A stretch of 64,000 nt of DNA, taken from the NCBI RefSeq assembly GCF_010731595.1, contig NZ_AP022582.1, positions 1,178,001 through 1,242,000 on the forward strand. The letters are read 5' to 3'. Origin of the DNA: Mycobacterium seoulense. Its GTDB lineage: Bacteria > Actinomycetota > Actinomycetes > Mycobacteriales > Mycobacteriaceae. Under the pieces are notes generated by a model. It did no database searches and was not told where the DNA came from. It worked only from the letters and a program-made list of their open reading frames with translations. Below, one piece after another: positions 20,705-38,800 of the stretch (position 1 is its first letter; every line of letters starts with the position of its first letter). Made by a program: the position numbers and the translations under genes.

Positions 20705-21619
20705 GTGGAACTCGCGCGTCGGGAATCGGATTCGGGCGGGCCCGACGAGCCGACCGTGACGCCATCCGATCCGCCGCGGCGTTCCCCCGTCTCGGTGCAC
20801 AGCGCGACGCAGTGGCTGCACGGCCGGAACCACAGCCCCGGCGCGGTGGCCTTCATCCGCCGGGCCCGACGGCTGCTCCCCGGCGACCCCGAGTTCGGTG
20901 ACCCGCTCTCGACGGCCGGCGAGGGCGGTCCAAGCGCCGCGGCGCGGGCCGCCGACCGGCTGCTGGGCGACCGCGACGCGGTGTCGCGGGAAGTCAGCCT
21001 CGGGGTGCTGCAGTTGTGGCAGGCGCTGACCGAGTCGGTTGCCCGCCGGCCGGCGAATCCCGAGGTGACGCTGGTCTTCACCGACCTGGTCGGTTTCTCG
21101 TCGTGGTCCCTGCAGGCCGGCGACGAGGCGGCCCTCACCCTGCTGCGACAGGTGGCCCGGGCCGTCGAGCCGCCGCTGCTGGACGCCGGCGGCCACATCG
21201 TCAAGCGGATGGGCGACGGCCTCATGGCCGTCTTCGCCGATCCGACGGTCGCGGTGCGCGCCGTGCTGGCCGCCAAGGAGGCGCTGAAGTCGGTCGAGGT
21301 GGAAGGCCACACGCCGCGCATGCGGGCCGGGATCCACACCGGGCGGCCCCAGCGGCTGGGGTCGGACTGGCTCGGCGTCGACGTGAACATCGCCGCGCGG
21401 GTGATGGAACGCGCCACCAAGGGCGGGGTGATGGTGTCGAGTTCGACACTCGACCTCATCGCCCAGAGCGAACTCGACGCCATGGGCGTCGTCGCCAAAC
21501 GCGCACGTAAACCCGTGTTTGCGGGCAAGACCACCGGCGTGCCGCCCGACTTGGCGATATATCGTTTGCGAACTCATAGGGAGTTGACAGCGCCCGATCA
21601 CGGCGCCGAAACAAACTAG
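20705..21619 (+). CDS. Class III adenylyl cyclase, Rv1647-like
   Basis: cAMP-forming enzyme of 304 aa with one C-terminal cyclase domain (residues ~118-280). Metal-binding Asp127 (FTDLVGFS) and Asp171 (KRMGDGLMAVF), adenine-specifying Lys167 and Asp226, and transition-state Asn228 and Arg232 (VNIAARVME) are all present, so a catalytically complete homodimeric cyclase is expected. The N-terminal ~110 residues carry no membrane helix. The orthologue Rv1647 is a soluble adenylyl cyclase. The GTG start at 20705 follows a weak ribosome site. The cyclase stop is 9 bp from the start of the next gene, suggesting one transcript. PE17 (Rv1646), which precedes Rv1647 in M. tuberculosis, is absent here. 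Confidence 0.93.
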   Translation: MELARRESDSGGPDEPTVTPSDPPRRSPVSVHSATQWLHGRNHSPGAVAFIRRARRLLPGDPEFGDPLSTAGEGGPSAAARAADRLLGDRDAVSREVSLGVLQLWQALTESVARRPANPEVTLVFTDLVGFSSWSLQAGDEAALTLLRQVARAVEPPLLDAGGHIVKRMGDGLMAVFADPTVAVRAVLAAKEALKSVEVEGHTPRMRAGIHTGRPQRLGSDWLGVDVNIAARVMERATKGGVMVSSSTLDLIAQSELDAMGVVAKRARKPVFAGKTTGVPPDLAIYRLRTHRELTAPDHGAETN

Positions 21620-21627
21620 CCGACATA

Positions 21628-22440
21628 ATGGAGGCAATGTTTGGGGGCATCCTTGCCCGGCTCGCCCGGGTCCAGTTCACGTTGGGTTACGTGGCGGTGC
21701 TGCTTGCCGTCAGCTGCGCCATCCTGGTCCTCGGCCCGCACGCCCATGACGTGCTGGTGGAGCGAGCCAGCACCAACCTGCACAACCTCGCCCACGGCCA
21801 CGTGGGCACCCTGTTGGGCAGCGCGCTGGTCGTCGACGCCGGCCCGCTCTACTTCTGGCTGCCCTTCCTCACCTGCCTGCTCGCGCTCGGCGAGCTGCAC
21901 CTGAGCACCATCCGGCTGGTGGTCGCCTTCGTCGTCGGGCACATCGGCGCGACGCTGGTCGTGGCCGCCGCCCTGGCCGCGGCGGTCGAGTTCGGCTGGC
22001 TGCCGCTGTCGATCACCCGGGCCAGCGACGTCGGGATGAGCTACGGCGCCCTGGCGGTGCTCGGCGCGATGACGGCGGTCATTCCCCAGCGCTGGCGGGC
22101 CGCCTGGGTCGGCTGGTGGGTGTCGGCGGGCGTGGCGTCGGCAATCATCGGCGGCGATTTCACCGACGCCGGCCACACCGTCGCCGTGGTGTTGGGCGTG
22201 CTGGTGTCCGCCCGATTCCGCCAGCCCATCCATTGGACGCCGGTGCGCCTCCTGATGATGGTGGCCTCGTCGGGCTTCGGCTTCCTGGTCCTCGCCCACC
22301 ACTGGGGAACGATGGCCGCGGCGCCCGCGTTCGGGGTCCTGGGCGCGCTGGTGGCGCACAAGGCCGTGCAGTTCGGCACCGGGCGCGCCGCGCTCGGCGA
22401 CGCCGCCCTGACCGGTGCGCAGCCGGCCACGGCGGGCTAG
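21628..22440 (+). CDS. Rhomboid-like integral membrane protein, Rv1648-like
   Basis: Protein of 270 aa with about six or seven hydrophobic segments and little else; the size matches Rv1648. The segment GMSYGALAVLGAM, in a predicted membrane helix, resembles the rhomboid protease serine motif (GxSx), and GHTVAVVLGVL in a later helix supplies a His, so a Ser-His dyad is conceivable. Proteolytic activity is unproven. ATG at 21628, 9 bp after the adenylyl cyclase stop, suggests co-transcription. A second ATG at 21637 would shorten it by three residues. Confidence 0.8.
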   Translation: MEAMFGGILARLARVQFTLGYVAVLLAVSCAILVLGPHAHDVLVERASTNLHNLAHGHVGTLLGSALVVDAGPLYFWLPFLTCLLALGELHLSTIRLVVAFVVGHIGATLVVAAALAAAVEFGWLPLSITRASDVGMSYGALAVLGAMTAVIPQRWRAAWVGWWVSAGVASAIIGGDFTDAGHTVAVVLGVLVSARFRQPIHWTPVRLLMMVASSGFGFLVLAHHWGTMAAAPAFGVLGALVAHKAVQFGTGRAALGDAALTGAQPATAG

Positions 22441-23603
<1,163 letters not shown>

Positions 23604-23604
<1 letters not shown>

Positions 23605-26102
23605 TGCGGGTCCCCTACAGCTGGCTGCGGGAGGTCGTGAACGCCGGCGCGCCGGGCTGGGAAGTCACCGCCGGCGATCTCGAGCAGACGCTGGTGCGGA
23701 TCGGCCACGAGGTGGAGGAGGTCGTCACCCTCGGCCCGGTCGACGGCCCGCTGGCGGTGGGGCGGGTGACCGCCATCGAGGAGCTCACCGGATTCAAAAA
23801 GCCGATCCGCGCCTGCCGGGTCGACGTCGGCGACGGCAGGGACCGCGACATCGTCTGCGGCGCAACCAATTTCGCCGTCGGTGAGCTGGTCGTCGTGGCG
23901 CTGCCCGGCGCCACGCTGCCCGGCGGATTCGCCATCACGGCGCGCAAGACCTACGGCCGCGACTCCGAGGGCATGATCTGCTCGGCGGCCGAACTCGGTT
24001 TGGGCGCCGACCATTCCGGGATCCTGGTGCTGCCGCCCGGCACCGCCGAACCGGGCGCCCCTGGCGCAGCGGTGCTGGGACTGGACGACGTGGTCTTTCA
24101 CCTGGCGATCACCCCCGACCGCGGCTACTGCATGTCGGTGCGCGGCCTGGCCCGGGAGGTCGCCTGCGCCTACGACCTCGACTTCGTCGACCCGGCGGAC
24201 GTCAAGCCGCTGCCCGCCGCCGGCGAGGCCTGGCCCCTGACCGTCCAGCCGGAAACCGGCGTGCGGCGGTTCGCCCTGCGGCCCGTGACCGGCATCGACC
24301 CCGCGGCGGTGTCGCCGTGGTGGCTGCAACGCCGGCTGCTGCTGGCCGGCGTCCGCGCGACCTCCCCGGCGGTGGACGTCACCAACTACGTGATGCTCGA
24401 ACTCGGCCACCCCATGCACGCGCACGACTGCGACCGCATCTCCGGGGGCCTCGCCGTGCGGTTCGCCCGGCCCGGCGAGACCGTCGTCACCCTCGATGAC
24501 GTCGAGCGCCGGCTCGATCCGGCCGACGTCCTCATCGTCGACGACCGCGCGACCGCGGCGATCGGCGGCGTGATGGGTGCGGCGAGCACCGAGGTGCGCG
24601 CCGAGTCCACCGACGTGCTGCTGGAGGCCGCCGTGTGGGACCCCGCCGCCGTCTCGCGCACCCAGCGCCGGCTGCACCTGCCCAGCGAGGCCGCCCGGCG
24701 TTACGAGCGCGGGGTGGACCCGGCCGTCTCGGTGGCCGCGCTGGACCGGTGCGCCGCACTGCTCGTCGACATCGCCGGGGGAGCGGTATCGGACGAGCTG
24801 ACCGACTGGCGCGGCGACCCGCCGGTCGGCAACTCGGCCGCCGACTGGTCGCTGCCGCCGATCCGGATCCCCGCCGACCTGCCCGACCGCGTCGCCGGGG
24901 TGGCCTATCCCCCGGGGACCGCCGCGCGGCGCCTGGCGCAGATCGGGGCTGCGGTGACCGACGACGGCTCGGCATTGACCGTGACGCCCCCGAGCTGGCG
25001 GCCCGACCTGCTGCAGCCCGCCGACCTCGTCGAGGAGGTGCTGCGGCTGGAGGGGCTGGAGACCATCCCGTCGGTGCTGCCCGCGGCGCCCGCGGGCCGG
25101 GGCCTCACCGCGGGGCAGAAGCGTCGCCGCGCCATCGGCAGATCGCTCGCCCAATCCGGCTACGTCGAGATCCTGCCGACGCCGTTCCTGCCCGCGGACG
25201 TGTTCGACCTGTGGGGCTTGCCGGACGACGACCCGCGGCGCACCACCACCCAGGTGCTCAACCCCCTGGAGGCCGACCGCCCGCATTTGGCCACCACGTT
25301 GCTGCCCGCGCTGCTGGAAGCCTTGGTGCGCAACGTGTCCCGCGGGCTGGTGGACGTCGCGCTGTACGCCGTGGCGCAGGTGGTGCAGCCGACCGAGGAG
25401 ACCCGCGGCGTGCGGCCCATCCCCGTGCACCGCCGGCCGACCGACACCGAGATCGCCCAGCTGAACGCCTCGCTGCCGCGCCAGCCGCAGCACGTCGCGG
25501 CCGTCCTGGCGGGCCTGCGCGAACGCCGCGGACCGTGGGGTCCCGGCCGCCGCGCCGAGGCCGCCGACGCCTTCGAGGCGGCGCGCATCATCGCCCGCGC
25601 CAGCGGGGTCGAGGTCAGCCTGCGGGCGGCCCAGCACCTGCCGTGGCACCCCGGCCGGTGCGCCGAGGTGCTCGTCGGGGAGACCGTCGTCGGCCACGCC
25701 GGGCAGCTGCACCCGGCGGTGATCGAGCGATCCGGCCTGCCGAAGGACACCTGCGCCGTCGAACTCAACCTCGACGCGATCCCCGTCGCGGTGGCGTTGC
25801 CGGCACCCAAGGTGTCGCCGTTCCCGGCCGTCTTCCAGGACCTCAGCCTGGTGGTGCCCGCGCACGTGCCGGCCCGGGCGGTGGCCGACGCGGTCCGGGA
25901 GGGCGCCGGCGAGCTGCTCGAAGACCTGCAACTGTTCGACGTCTTCACCGGCCCGCAGGTCGGGGAGGGCCGCAAGTCGCTGACGTTCGCGCTGCGCTTC
26001 CGCGCGCCGGACCGCACGCTGACCGAGGACGACGCCAGCGCGGCCCGCGACGCCGCGGTCCGGCGCGCCGCCGGGGCGGTCGGCGCGGAACTGCGCGCCT
26101 GA
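23604..26102 (+). CDS. pheT: Phenylalanyl-tRNA synthetase beta subunit
   Basis: Beta subunit of PheRS, 832 aa (M. tuberculosis ~831). It has the N-terminal EMAP/tRNA-binding-like region (residues ~40-160, [20 protein letters not shown]), the B3/B4 editing domain ([25 protein letters not shown]-like [16 protein letters not shown]), a B5 domain and the C-terminal ferredoxin-fold anticodon-binding domain ([35 protein letters not shown]). ATG at 23604 overlaps the pheS stop, giving translational coupling. In M. tuberculosis a PE_PGRS gene separates pheT from argC; here only 51 bp lie between them. Confidence 0.96.
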
Positions 26103-26127
26103 CCCGTCGGAATGGATTTGCAAAGCA

Positions 26128-28401
<2,274 letters not shown>

Positions 28402-28405
<4 letters not shown>

Positions 28406-29289
28406 CCATCGACACCCGCGAGTTGCCCACCGCGGTCAAGGCGCAGGTGCTGGCCGAGGCGCTGCCCTGGCTCAAGCAGCTCTACGGCAAGGTCGTCGTC
28501 ATCAAGTACGGCGGCAACGCCATGACCGACGACACGCTGCGGCACGCCTTCGCCGCCGACATGGCCTTCCTGCGCAACTGCGGCATCCACCCCGTGGTGG
28601 TGCACGGCGGTGGCCCGCAGATCACCGCCATGCTGCGGCGCCTGGGCATCGCGGGCGATTTCAAGGGCGGCTTCCGGGTCACCACACCGGAAGTGCTCGA
28701 CGTGGCGCGGATGGTGCTGTTCGGGCAGGTGGGCCGCGAACTGGTCAACCTGATCAACGCGCACGGGCCCTACGCCGTCGGGATCACCGGCGAGGACGCG
28801 CAGCTGTTCACCGCGGTGCGGCGCAGCGTCACCGTGGACGGCGTGGCCACCGACATCGGGCTGGTCGGCGACGTCGAGCGGGTCAACACCGCCGCGGTGC
28901 TGGATCTGATTGCGGCGGGCCGCATCCCGGTGGTGTCGACGCTCGCCCCGGACGCCGAGGGCGTGGTGCACAACATCAACGCCGACACCGCCGCGGCGGC
29001 CCTCGCCGAGGCCCTGCGGGCCGAAAAGCTGTTGATGCTCACCGATGTCGAGGGCCTCTACACCAGCTGGCCGGACCGCGATTCGCTGGTCAGCGAGATC
29101 GACACCGCCACTTTGGCGCAACTGCTGCCCACGCTGGAGGCCGGCATGATCCCCAAGGTGGAGGCGTGCCTGCGGGCTGTGACGGCGGGCGTGCCGAGCG
29201 CGCACGTCATCGACGGGAGGGTCAATCACTGTGTGCTGGTGGAGCTTTTCACCGACGCGGGAACCGGCACCAAGGTGGTGAGCGCATGA
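28402..29289 (+). CDS. argB: N-acetylglutamate kinase
   Basis: Phosphorylates N-acetylglutamate, the usual arginine-feedback step. 295 aa, amino-acid kinase fold: [13 protein letters not shown] (phosphate-binding Lys), [43 protein letters not shown] and a C-terminal GMIPKVEAC. The N-terminal helix (PWLKQLYGK) is the mobile helix found in arginine-sensitive hexameric forms, so feedback inhibition by arginine is likely. ATG at 28402 overlaps the argJ TGA in a 4-bp ATGA junction. Longer open frames upstream lie inside argJ in another frame and are not real. Confidence 0.97.
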
Positions 29290-30470
29290 CGAACGCGGAT
29301 GCTATGAGACACCGCTGGGAAGCCGTCATGATGAACAACTACGGCACCCCGCCGCTGGCCCTGGCCACCGGCGACGGCGCCGTGGTCACCGACGTGGACG
29401 GCAACACGTACCTGGACCTGCTGGGTGGCATCGCCGTCAACGTCCTCGGCCATCGTCACCCGGCGGTCATCGAGGCCGTCACGCACCAGATGACGACGCT
29501 GGGCCACACCTCCAACCTGTATGCCAGCGAACCGGGCATCGCGCTGGCCGAAGAGCTGGTGGCCCTGCTCGGGGCGGACGCGCCGGCGCGGGTGTTCTTC
29601 TGCAACTCGGGAACCGAGGCCAACGAGGTGGCTTTCAAGCTGTCCCGGCTGACCGGGCGCACGAAACTGGTTGCGGCGCAAGGCGGTTTCCACGGGCGCA
29701 CCATGGGCTCGCTCGCGCTCACCGGTCAGCCCAGCAAGCAGGCGCCGTTCGAGCCCCTGCCGGGATACGTCACGCACGTGCCCTACGGCGACGCCGCCGC
29801 GCTGGCCGCCGCGGTCGACGACGCCACCGCCGCGGTGTTCCTCGAACCGATCATGGGGGAGGGCGGCGTCGTCGTCCCAACGGAGGGCTACCTGAGCGCC
29901 GCGCGTGACATCACCTCGCGGCACGGCGCGCTGCTGGTGCTCGACGAGGTGCAGACCGGAATGGGCCGCACCGGAGCCTTTTTCGCCCATCAGCACGACG
30001 GCATCACCCCGGACGTCGTGACCATGGCCAAGGGACTCGGCGGCGGGCTGCCCATCGGCGCGTGCCTGGCCATCGGTCCGGCCGCCGCCCTGATGACCCC
30101 GGGCCTGCACGGCAGCACCTTCGGCGGCAACCCGATCTGCGCCGCGGCGGCGCGGGCGGTGCTGCGGGTGATCGCCGACGAGGACCTCGCCCGGCACGCC
30201 GAGGTGCTGGGCAAGTCGCTGCGCCACGGCATCGAGTCGCTGAATCACCCGCTGGTCGACCACGTGCGCGGACGCGGGCTGCTGCAGGGCATGGCGCTGA
30301 CCGCGCCGCGCGCCAAGGACGCCGAAATGGCCGCGCGCGAGGCCGGATTCCTGATCAACGCCGCCGCGCCCGACGTCATCCGGCTGGCCCCGCCGCTGAT
30401 CGTCACCGAAGCCCAGCTCGACTCCTTCGTCGCGGCCCTGCCCGGCATCCTCGACAAGGCCGCGGCATGA
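29286..30470 (+). CDS. argD: Acetylornithine aminotransferase
   Basis: PLP-dependent class III aminotransferase, 394 aa, converting N-acetylglutamate semialdehyde to N-acetylornithine. Visible: [18 protein letters not shown], phosphate-binding [45 protein letters not shown] and the PLP lysine in [19 protein letters not shown] at 29286 overlaps the argB TGA; in-frame alternatives further in (for example at 29304) would remove few residues. The stop is 50 bp before argF, the first real gap in the operon. Confidence 0.96.
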   Translation: MTNADAMRHRWEAVMMNNYGTPPLALATGDGAVVTDVDGNTYLDLLGGIAVNVLGHRHPAVIEAVTHQMTTLGHTSNLYASEPGIALAEELVALLGADAPARVFFCNSGTEANEVAFKLSRLTGRTKLVAAQGGFHGRTMGSLALTGQPSKQAPFEPLPGYVTHVPYGDAAALAAAVDDATAAVFLEPIMGEGGVVVPTEGYLSAARDITSRHGALLVLDEVQTGMGRTGAFFAHQHDGITPDVVTMAKGLGGGLPIGACLAIGPAAALMTPGLHGSTFGGNPICAAAARAVLRVIADEDLARHAEVLGKSLRHGIESLNHPLVDHVRGRGLLQGMALTAPRAKDAEMAAREAGFLINAAAPDVIRLAPPLIVTEAQLDSFVAALPGILDKAAA

Positions 30471-30505
30471 GCCCCCGGCAACGACGATGCAGAGCGAAGC
30501 GATGA

Positions 30506-31443
<938 letters not shown>

Positions 31444-31444
<1 letters not shown>

Positions 31445-31944
31445 TGACTCGTAGCAAGACCAGCCCCGAGACCACCCGCGCCGGCCGGCAGGACCGCATC
31501 GTGGCGATCCTGTCGTCTGCGTCCATCAGCAGCCAGAGCGAGCTGGCGGCCCGGCTGGCCGACGAGGGCATCGAGGTCACCCAGGCCACCCTGTCGCGCG
31601 ACCTCGAGGAACTCGGCGCGGTGAAGCTGCGCGGCGCCGACGGCGGCGTCGGCGTCTACATCGTCCCCGAGGACGGCAGCCCGGTGCGCGGCGTATCGGG
31701 CGGCACCGCCCGGCTGTCGCGGCTGCTCAGCGAGCTGCTGGTGTCGGCCGATGCCAGCGCCAACCTCGCCGTGCTGCGCACCCCGCCCGGCGGCGCCAAC
31801 TATTTGGCCAGCGCGATCGATCGCGCGGCGCTACCGTACGTCGTCGGCACCATCGCCGGCGACGACACGGTCTTCGTCGCGGCCCGAGACCCGATGACCG
31901 GCGCCGAGCTGGCCCGCACGCTCGAAAGCCTCACCACAACCTAA
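31444..31944 (+). CDS. argR: Arginine repressor ArgR
   Basis: Transcriptional regulator of 166 aa that binds ARG boxes as an arginine-loaded hexamer. The N-terminal winged helix (residues ~15-85) carries [20 protein letters not shown] and [12 protein letters not shown]. The C-terminal oligomerisation and arginine-binding domain contains [18 protein letters not shown] and [15 protein letters not shown], with the acidic GDD that contacts arginine. Its operator candidate is the palindrome at 26128-26143, so the gene is part of the operon it controls. ATG at 31444 overlaps the argF stop. Confidence 0.96.
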
Positions 31945-31956
31945 GGAGATTGGTTC

Positions 31957-34580
<2,624 letters not shown>

Positions 34581-34685
34581 GATGACGCCGTTTACGCGCC
34601 GGTCAATTCCCAGCGGACTAGACTTCCGGCTAGCGATGCGGCTGAACCTGTCAGGCCAAATCTTCGTCACCAAGGGGTGGGACCA

Positions 34686-35747
34686 ATGAGCGTCGTCGCG
34701 GGCGTATTCGGTGCGTTGCCGCCGTATCGGTACTCGCAGCGGGAGCTCACCGACTTCTTCGTCAGCATCCCGGAGTTCGACGGCTACGAGGACATCGTCC
34801 GGCAGCTGCACGCCAGCGCCAAGGTCAACAGCCGGCACCTGGTGCTGCCGCTCGAGCGCTATCCCACCCTGACCGACTTCGGCGTGGCGAACCGGATCTT
34901 CATCGACAACGCCGTCGACCTGGGCTGCGAGGCGCTGTCGGGCGCGCTGGACGAGGCGGGCCTGCGCCCGCAGGACCTGGACGCGCTGATCACGACGACG
35001 GTCACCGGCCTCGCGGTGCCCTCGCTGGACGCCCGGATCGCGGGGCGGCTGGGCCTGCGCGACGATGTGCGCCGGGTGCCGCTGTTCGGCCTGGGCTGCG
35101 TGGCCGGGGCCGCCGGCGTGGCCCGGCTGAACGACTACCTGCGGGGCGCACCGGACGCCGCCGCGGCCCTGATCTCGGTCGAGCTCTGCTCGCTCACCTA
35201 CCCCGGATACCAGCCGTCGCTGCCGGGCCTGGTCGGCAGCGCGCTGTTCGCGGACGGGGCGGGCGCGGTGGTGGCCGTCGGGGAGCGCCGCGCCGAACAG
35301 GTAGCCGCCCGCGGGCCCGCGATCCTGGACTCCCGCAGCACGCTGTATCCCGACTCGCTGCGCACCATGGGCTACGACGTCGGCGCGGCCGGATTCGAGC
35401 TGGTGCTGGCCAAGGACCTGGCCCAGGTGGTCGAGGAGCACATCGAGCAGGACGTCTCCGGGTTCCTCGGGGCGCACGGGCTCACGACGACCGACATCGG
35501 CGCCTGGGTCAGCCACCCCGGCGGCCCGAAGATCATCGACGCGATCAACGCGAGCCTGGGCCTGCCGCCGGATGCGCTGGAGCTGACCTGGCGGTCGCTG
35601 GGCGAGATCGGCAACCTCTCGTCGGCCTCGGTGCTGCACGTGCTGCGGGACACCCTGGCCAAGCCGCCACCCAGCGGAAGCCCCGGCCTGATGATCGCGA
35701 TGGGTCCGGGATTTTGTTCCGAACTCGTCCTGCTGCGCTGGCACTGA
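34686..35747 (+). CDS. pks10: Type III polyketide synthase (Pks10-like)
   Basis: Chalcone-synthase-like homodimeric enzyme, 353 aa, that takes an acyl-CoA or acyl-ACP starter and extends it with malonyl-CoA, typically to alkyl pyrones or resorcinols. The thiolase-fold triad is complete: Cys138 ([11 protein letters not shown]), His277 (SHPGGPK) and Asn310 (GNLSSAS). ATG at 34686 after AAGGGGTGGG is preferred to the GTG at 34677. The 105 bp upstream contain TAGACT (34619-34624), a possible -10. It opens the pks cluster, 85 bp before pks7, and has a close paralogue at the other end (pks11). In M. tuberculosis, pks10 has been linked to phthiocerol dimycocerosate levels; the direct product here is unknown. 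Confidence 0.94.
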   Translation: MSVVAGVFGALPPYRYSQRELTDFFVSIPEFDGYEDIVRQLHASAKVNSRHLVLPLERYPTLTDFGVANRIFIDNAVDLGCEALSGALDEAGLRPQDLDALITTTVTGLAVPSLDARIAGRLGLRDDVRRVPLFGLGCVAGAAGVARLNDYLRGAPDAAAALISVELCSLTYPGYQPSLPGLVGSALFADGAGAVVAVGERRAEQVAARGPAILDSRSTLYPDSLRTMGYDVGAAGFELVLAKDLAQVVEEHIEQDVSGFLGAHGLTTTDIGAWVSHPGGPKIIDAINASLGLPPDALELTWRSLGEIGNLSSASVLHVLRDTLAKPPPSGSPGLMIAMGPGFCSELVLLRWH

Positions 35748-35832
35748 CATCCAAGGCGTTGCTTCTTGTGCCCCGCAGAGAATCAGTGATGGAACGGCGA
35801 ACGACCCCGCTTCCCCGCCCAGGTCGCGCTTC

Positions 35833-38800
35833 ATGACCGGCACCTCCGAAGAACTCGTCCAGGCCCTCCGTGCGGCGCTGAAGGACAACGAGCGGCTGAA
35901 GCGGGAGGCCCGCGAATACCTCACCGCGGCAACCGAACCCGTGGCGGTGGTCGGGATGGCTTGCCGCTATCCGGGGGGTGTGGATTCCCCGGAAGCCCTG
36001 TGGCAGATGGTGGTCGAGGGCCGCGACGTGGTCTCGGACTTCCCGGCGGACCGGGGCTGGAACCTGGCGGGGCTGTTCGATCCCGACCCCGACGCGGTGG
36101 GGAAGTCCTATGCCCGGTGCGGCGGCTTCCTGGCCGACGTGGCCGACTTCGACGCCGCGTTCTTCGGCATCGCGCCCAGCGAGGCGCTGGCGATGGACCC
36201 GCAGCAACGCCTGCTGCTGGAGGTGTCCTGGGAGGCGTTGGAGCGGGCCGGGATCGACCCCGCCGAGTTGCGCGGCTCGGCGACGGGCGTGTTCGCCGGG
36301 ATCTTCCACGGCTCGTATGGGGGCCAGGGCCGGGTGCCGGGGCACCTGGAGCGCTACGGCTTGCGCGGGTCGACGTTGAGCGTGGCGTCGGGCCGGGTGG
36401 CCTACTCGCTGGGCCTGGAGGGCCCGGCCGTCTCGGTGGATACGGCGTGTTCGTCGTCGCTGGTGGCCCTGCACCTGGCGGCGCGGTCGCTGCGCGCCGG
36501 CGAGTGCGACCTGGCGCTGGCCGGCGGCGTGACGGTGATGGCCACCCCGGCGATGTTCGTCGAGTTCAGCCGGCAGCGGGCGCTGGCCGCCGACGGGCGG
36601 TGCAAGGCCTATGCGGGTGCCGCCGACGGCACCGGCTTCTCCGAGGGCGTCGGCGTGCTGGTGCTGGAACGGCTGTCCGACGCGCGCCGGCTCGGCCATC
36701 GAGTGCTGGCGTTGCTGCGCGGCTCGGCGGTCAATCAGGACGGCGCCTCGAACGGGCTGGCGACGCCCAACGGGCCCTCGCAGCAGCGGGTGATCCGGGC
36801 CGCGCTGGCCGACGCGCGGCTGAGCAGCGCGGACGTCGATCTGGTGGAGGGTCACGGGACCGGCACCACCCTCGGGGATCCGATCGAGGCGCAAGCGGTT
36901 CTGGCGACCTACGGGCAGGACCGGCCGGCCGACCGGCCGCTGTGGCTGGGGTCGATCAAGTCCAACATGGGCCACACCTCGGCGGCGGCCGGCGCCGGCG
37001 GGGTGATCAAGATGGTGCAGGCGATCCGGCACGGGGTGATGCCGAAGACGTTGCACGTGGATGTGCCCACGCCACACGTGGATTGGTCGGCGGGCGCGGT
37101 GTCGCTGCTGACCGAGGCGCGGCCATGGCCGACGGAGGACCGGCCGCGTCGCGCCGGGGTGTCGTCCTTCGGGATCAGCGGCACCAACGCGCACGTCATC
37201 GTCGAGCAGTCACCGCAGGAGACCGAAAGCCCCGCGCCCGCCGGCGATGACGCGCCGGCGCCATGGGTGCTGTCGGCCCGGTCGGCCGACGCGCTGGCCA
37301 ACCAGGCGTCGCGGCTGCTGGCGCGGGTGAGCGACGACCCGGGCCTGCGCATGGTCGACGTGGCCTGGTCGCTGGTTTCGACGCGTTCACTGTTCGAGCA
37401 CCGGGCCGTGCTGGTCGGCGGCGACCGCGAGCGCCTGCTGGCGAGGTTGGCCGAAGTGGCCGTCGGCGCGCCGGGAGCGGGCGCGGTGGTGGGCCGGGCG
37501 CAACCGGTGGGCAAGACGGTGTTCGTGTTCCCCGGCCAGGGCTCCCAATGGGTCGGCATGGGAGCCGAATTGCTCGACCGTTCAGTGATTTTCGCCGAGC
37601 ACCTGCAGCGCTGCGAGAAGGCGCTCGCCGAACACGTGGACTGGTCGCTGCTCGACGTCATCCGCGGGACGCCCGGGGCGCCGGGGCTGGACCGGGTCGA
37701 CGTGGTGCAGCCGGCCCTGTGGGCGGTCATGGTGTCCCTGGCCGAGTTGTGGCGCTCGCTCGGCGTGGTCCCCGACGCGGTGATCGGTCATTCGCAGGGG
37801 GAGATCGCGGCGGCGTACGTCGCGGGGGCTCTTTCGCTGGAGGACGCCGCCAGGGTGGTGGCGCTGCGGAGCCGGCTGCTGGTGGGGCTGTCGGGTGCGG
37901 GCGGCATGGTGTCGCTGGCCTGCGGCCAGGCCAGGGCCGAAGAACTGATCGCCGAGTGGGGCGATCGGTTGAACATCGCCGCCGTCAACGGCGTTTCGGC
38001 GGTGGTGGTGTCCGGCGAGGTGGCGGCGCTCGACGGGCTGATGCGGCGCTGCGAGGCCGACGACGTCCGCGCCCGCCGGATCGACGTCGACTATGCCTCC
38101 CATTCCCGGCACGTCGACGCCATCCGCGCGGCGCTGGCCGAGGCGCTGGCCGGGATCGAGCCGCGGTCGTCCTCGGTCGCGTTGTTCTCCACGGTGACCG
38201 GCGAACTCCTGGACACCGCGGGCCTGGACGCCGACTACTGGTATCGCAGCATCCGGCAAACGGTGCAGTTCGAACGGGCGGTGCGCAACGCGTGCGGCGC
38301 CGGCTATGGCGTGTTCGTCGAATCCAGCCCGCACCCCGTGCTGCTCGCCGCCGTCGAGGAGACGCTGGCCGACTGCGGCCACGATGCGATCGTGGTCCCG
38401 TCCCTGGGCCGCGATGACGGTTCCCTGCAACGGTTTTGGCTTTCGGCCGGTCAGGCCCACGTGGCCGGCGTGGCGGTGGACTGGCGCGCCGCCATCGCCG
38501 GGCTGGGCGGGCGGCGCGTGGACTTACCGACGTATGGCTTCGCGCGGCAGCGGTTTTGGCTGCCCGGCGGCGCCACCGGGTCGGGCGACGTGGCCACCCT
38601 GGGGCTGGCGGGCGCGCAACACGCGCTGCTGGGTGCGGTGGTGGCGCGGCCCGATTCCGGTGGGGTGGTGCTGACGGGCCGGCTGTCCACGGCCGCCCAG
38701 CCGTGGCTGGCCGACCACGCGGTGGGCGGCACGGTGTTGTTCCCCGGTGCGGGATTTGTGGAACTGGCCGTCCGCGCCGGTGACGAGGTCGGCTGCGCCG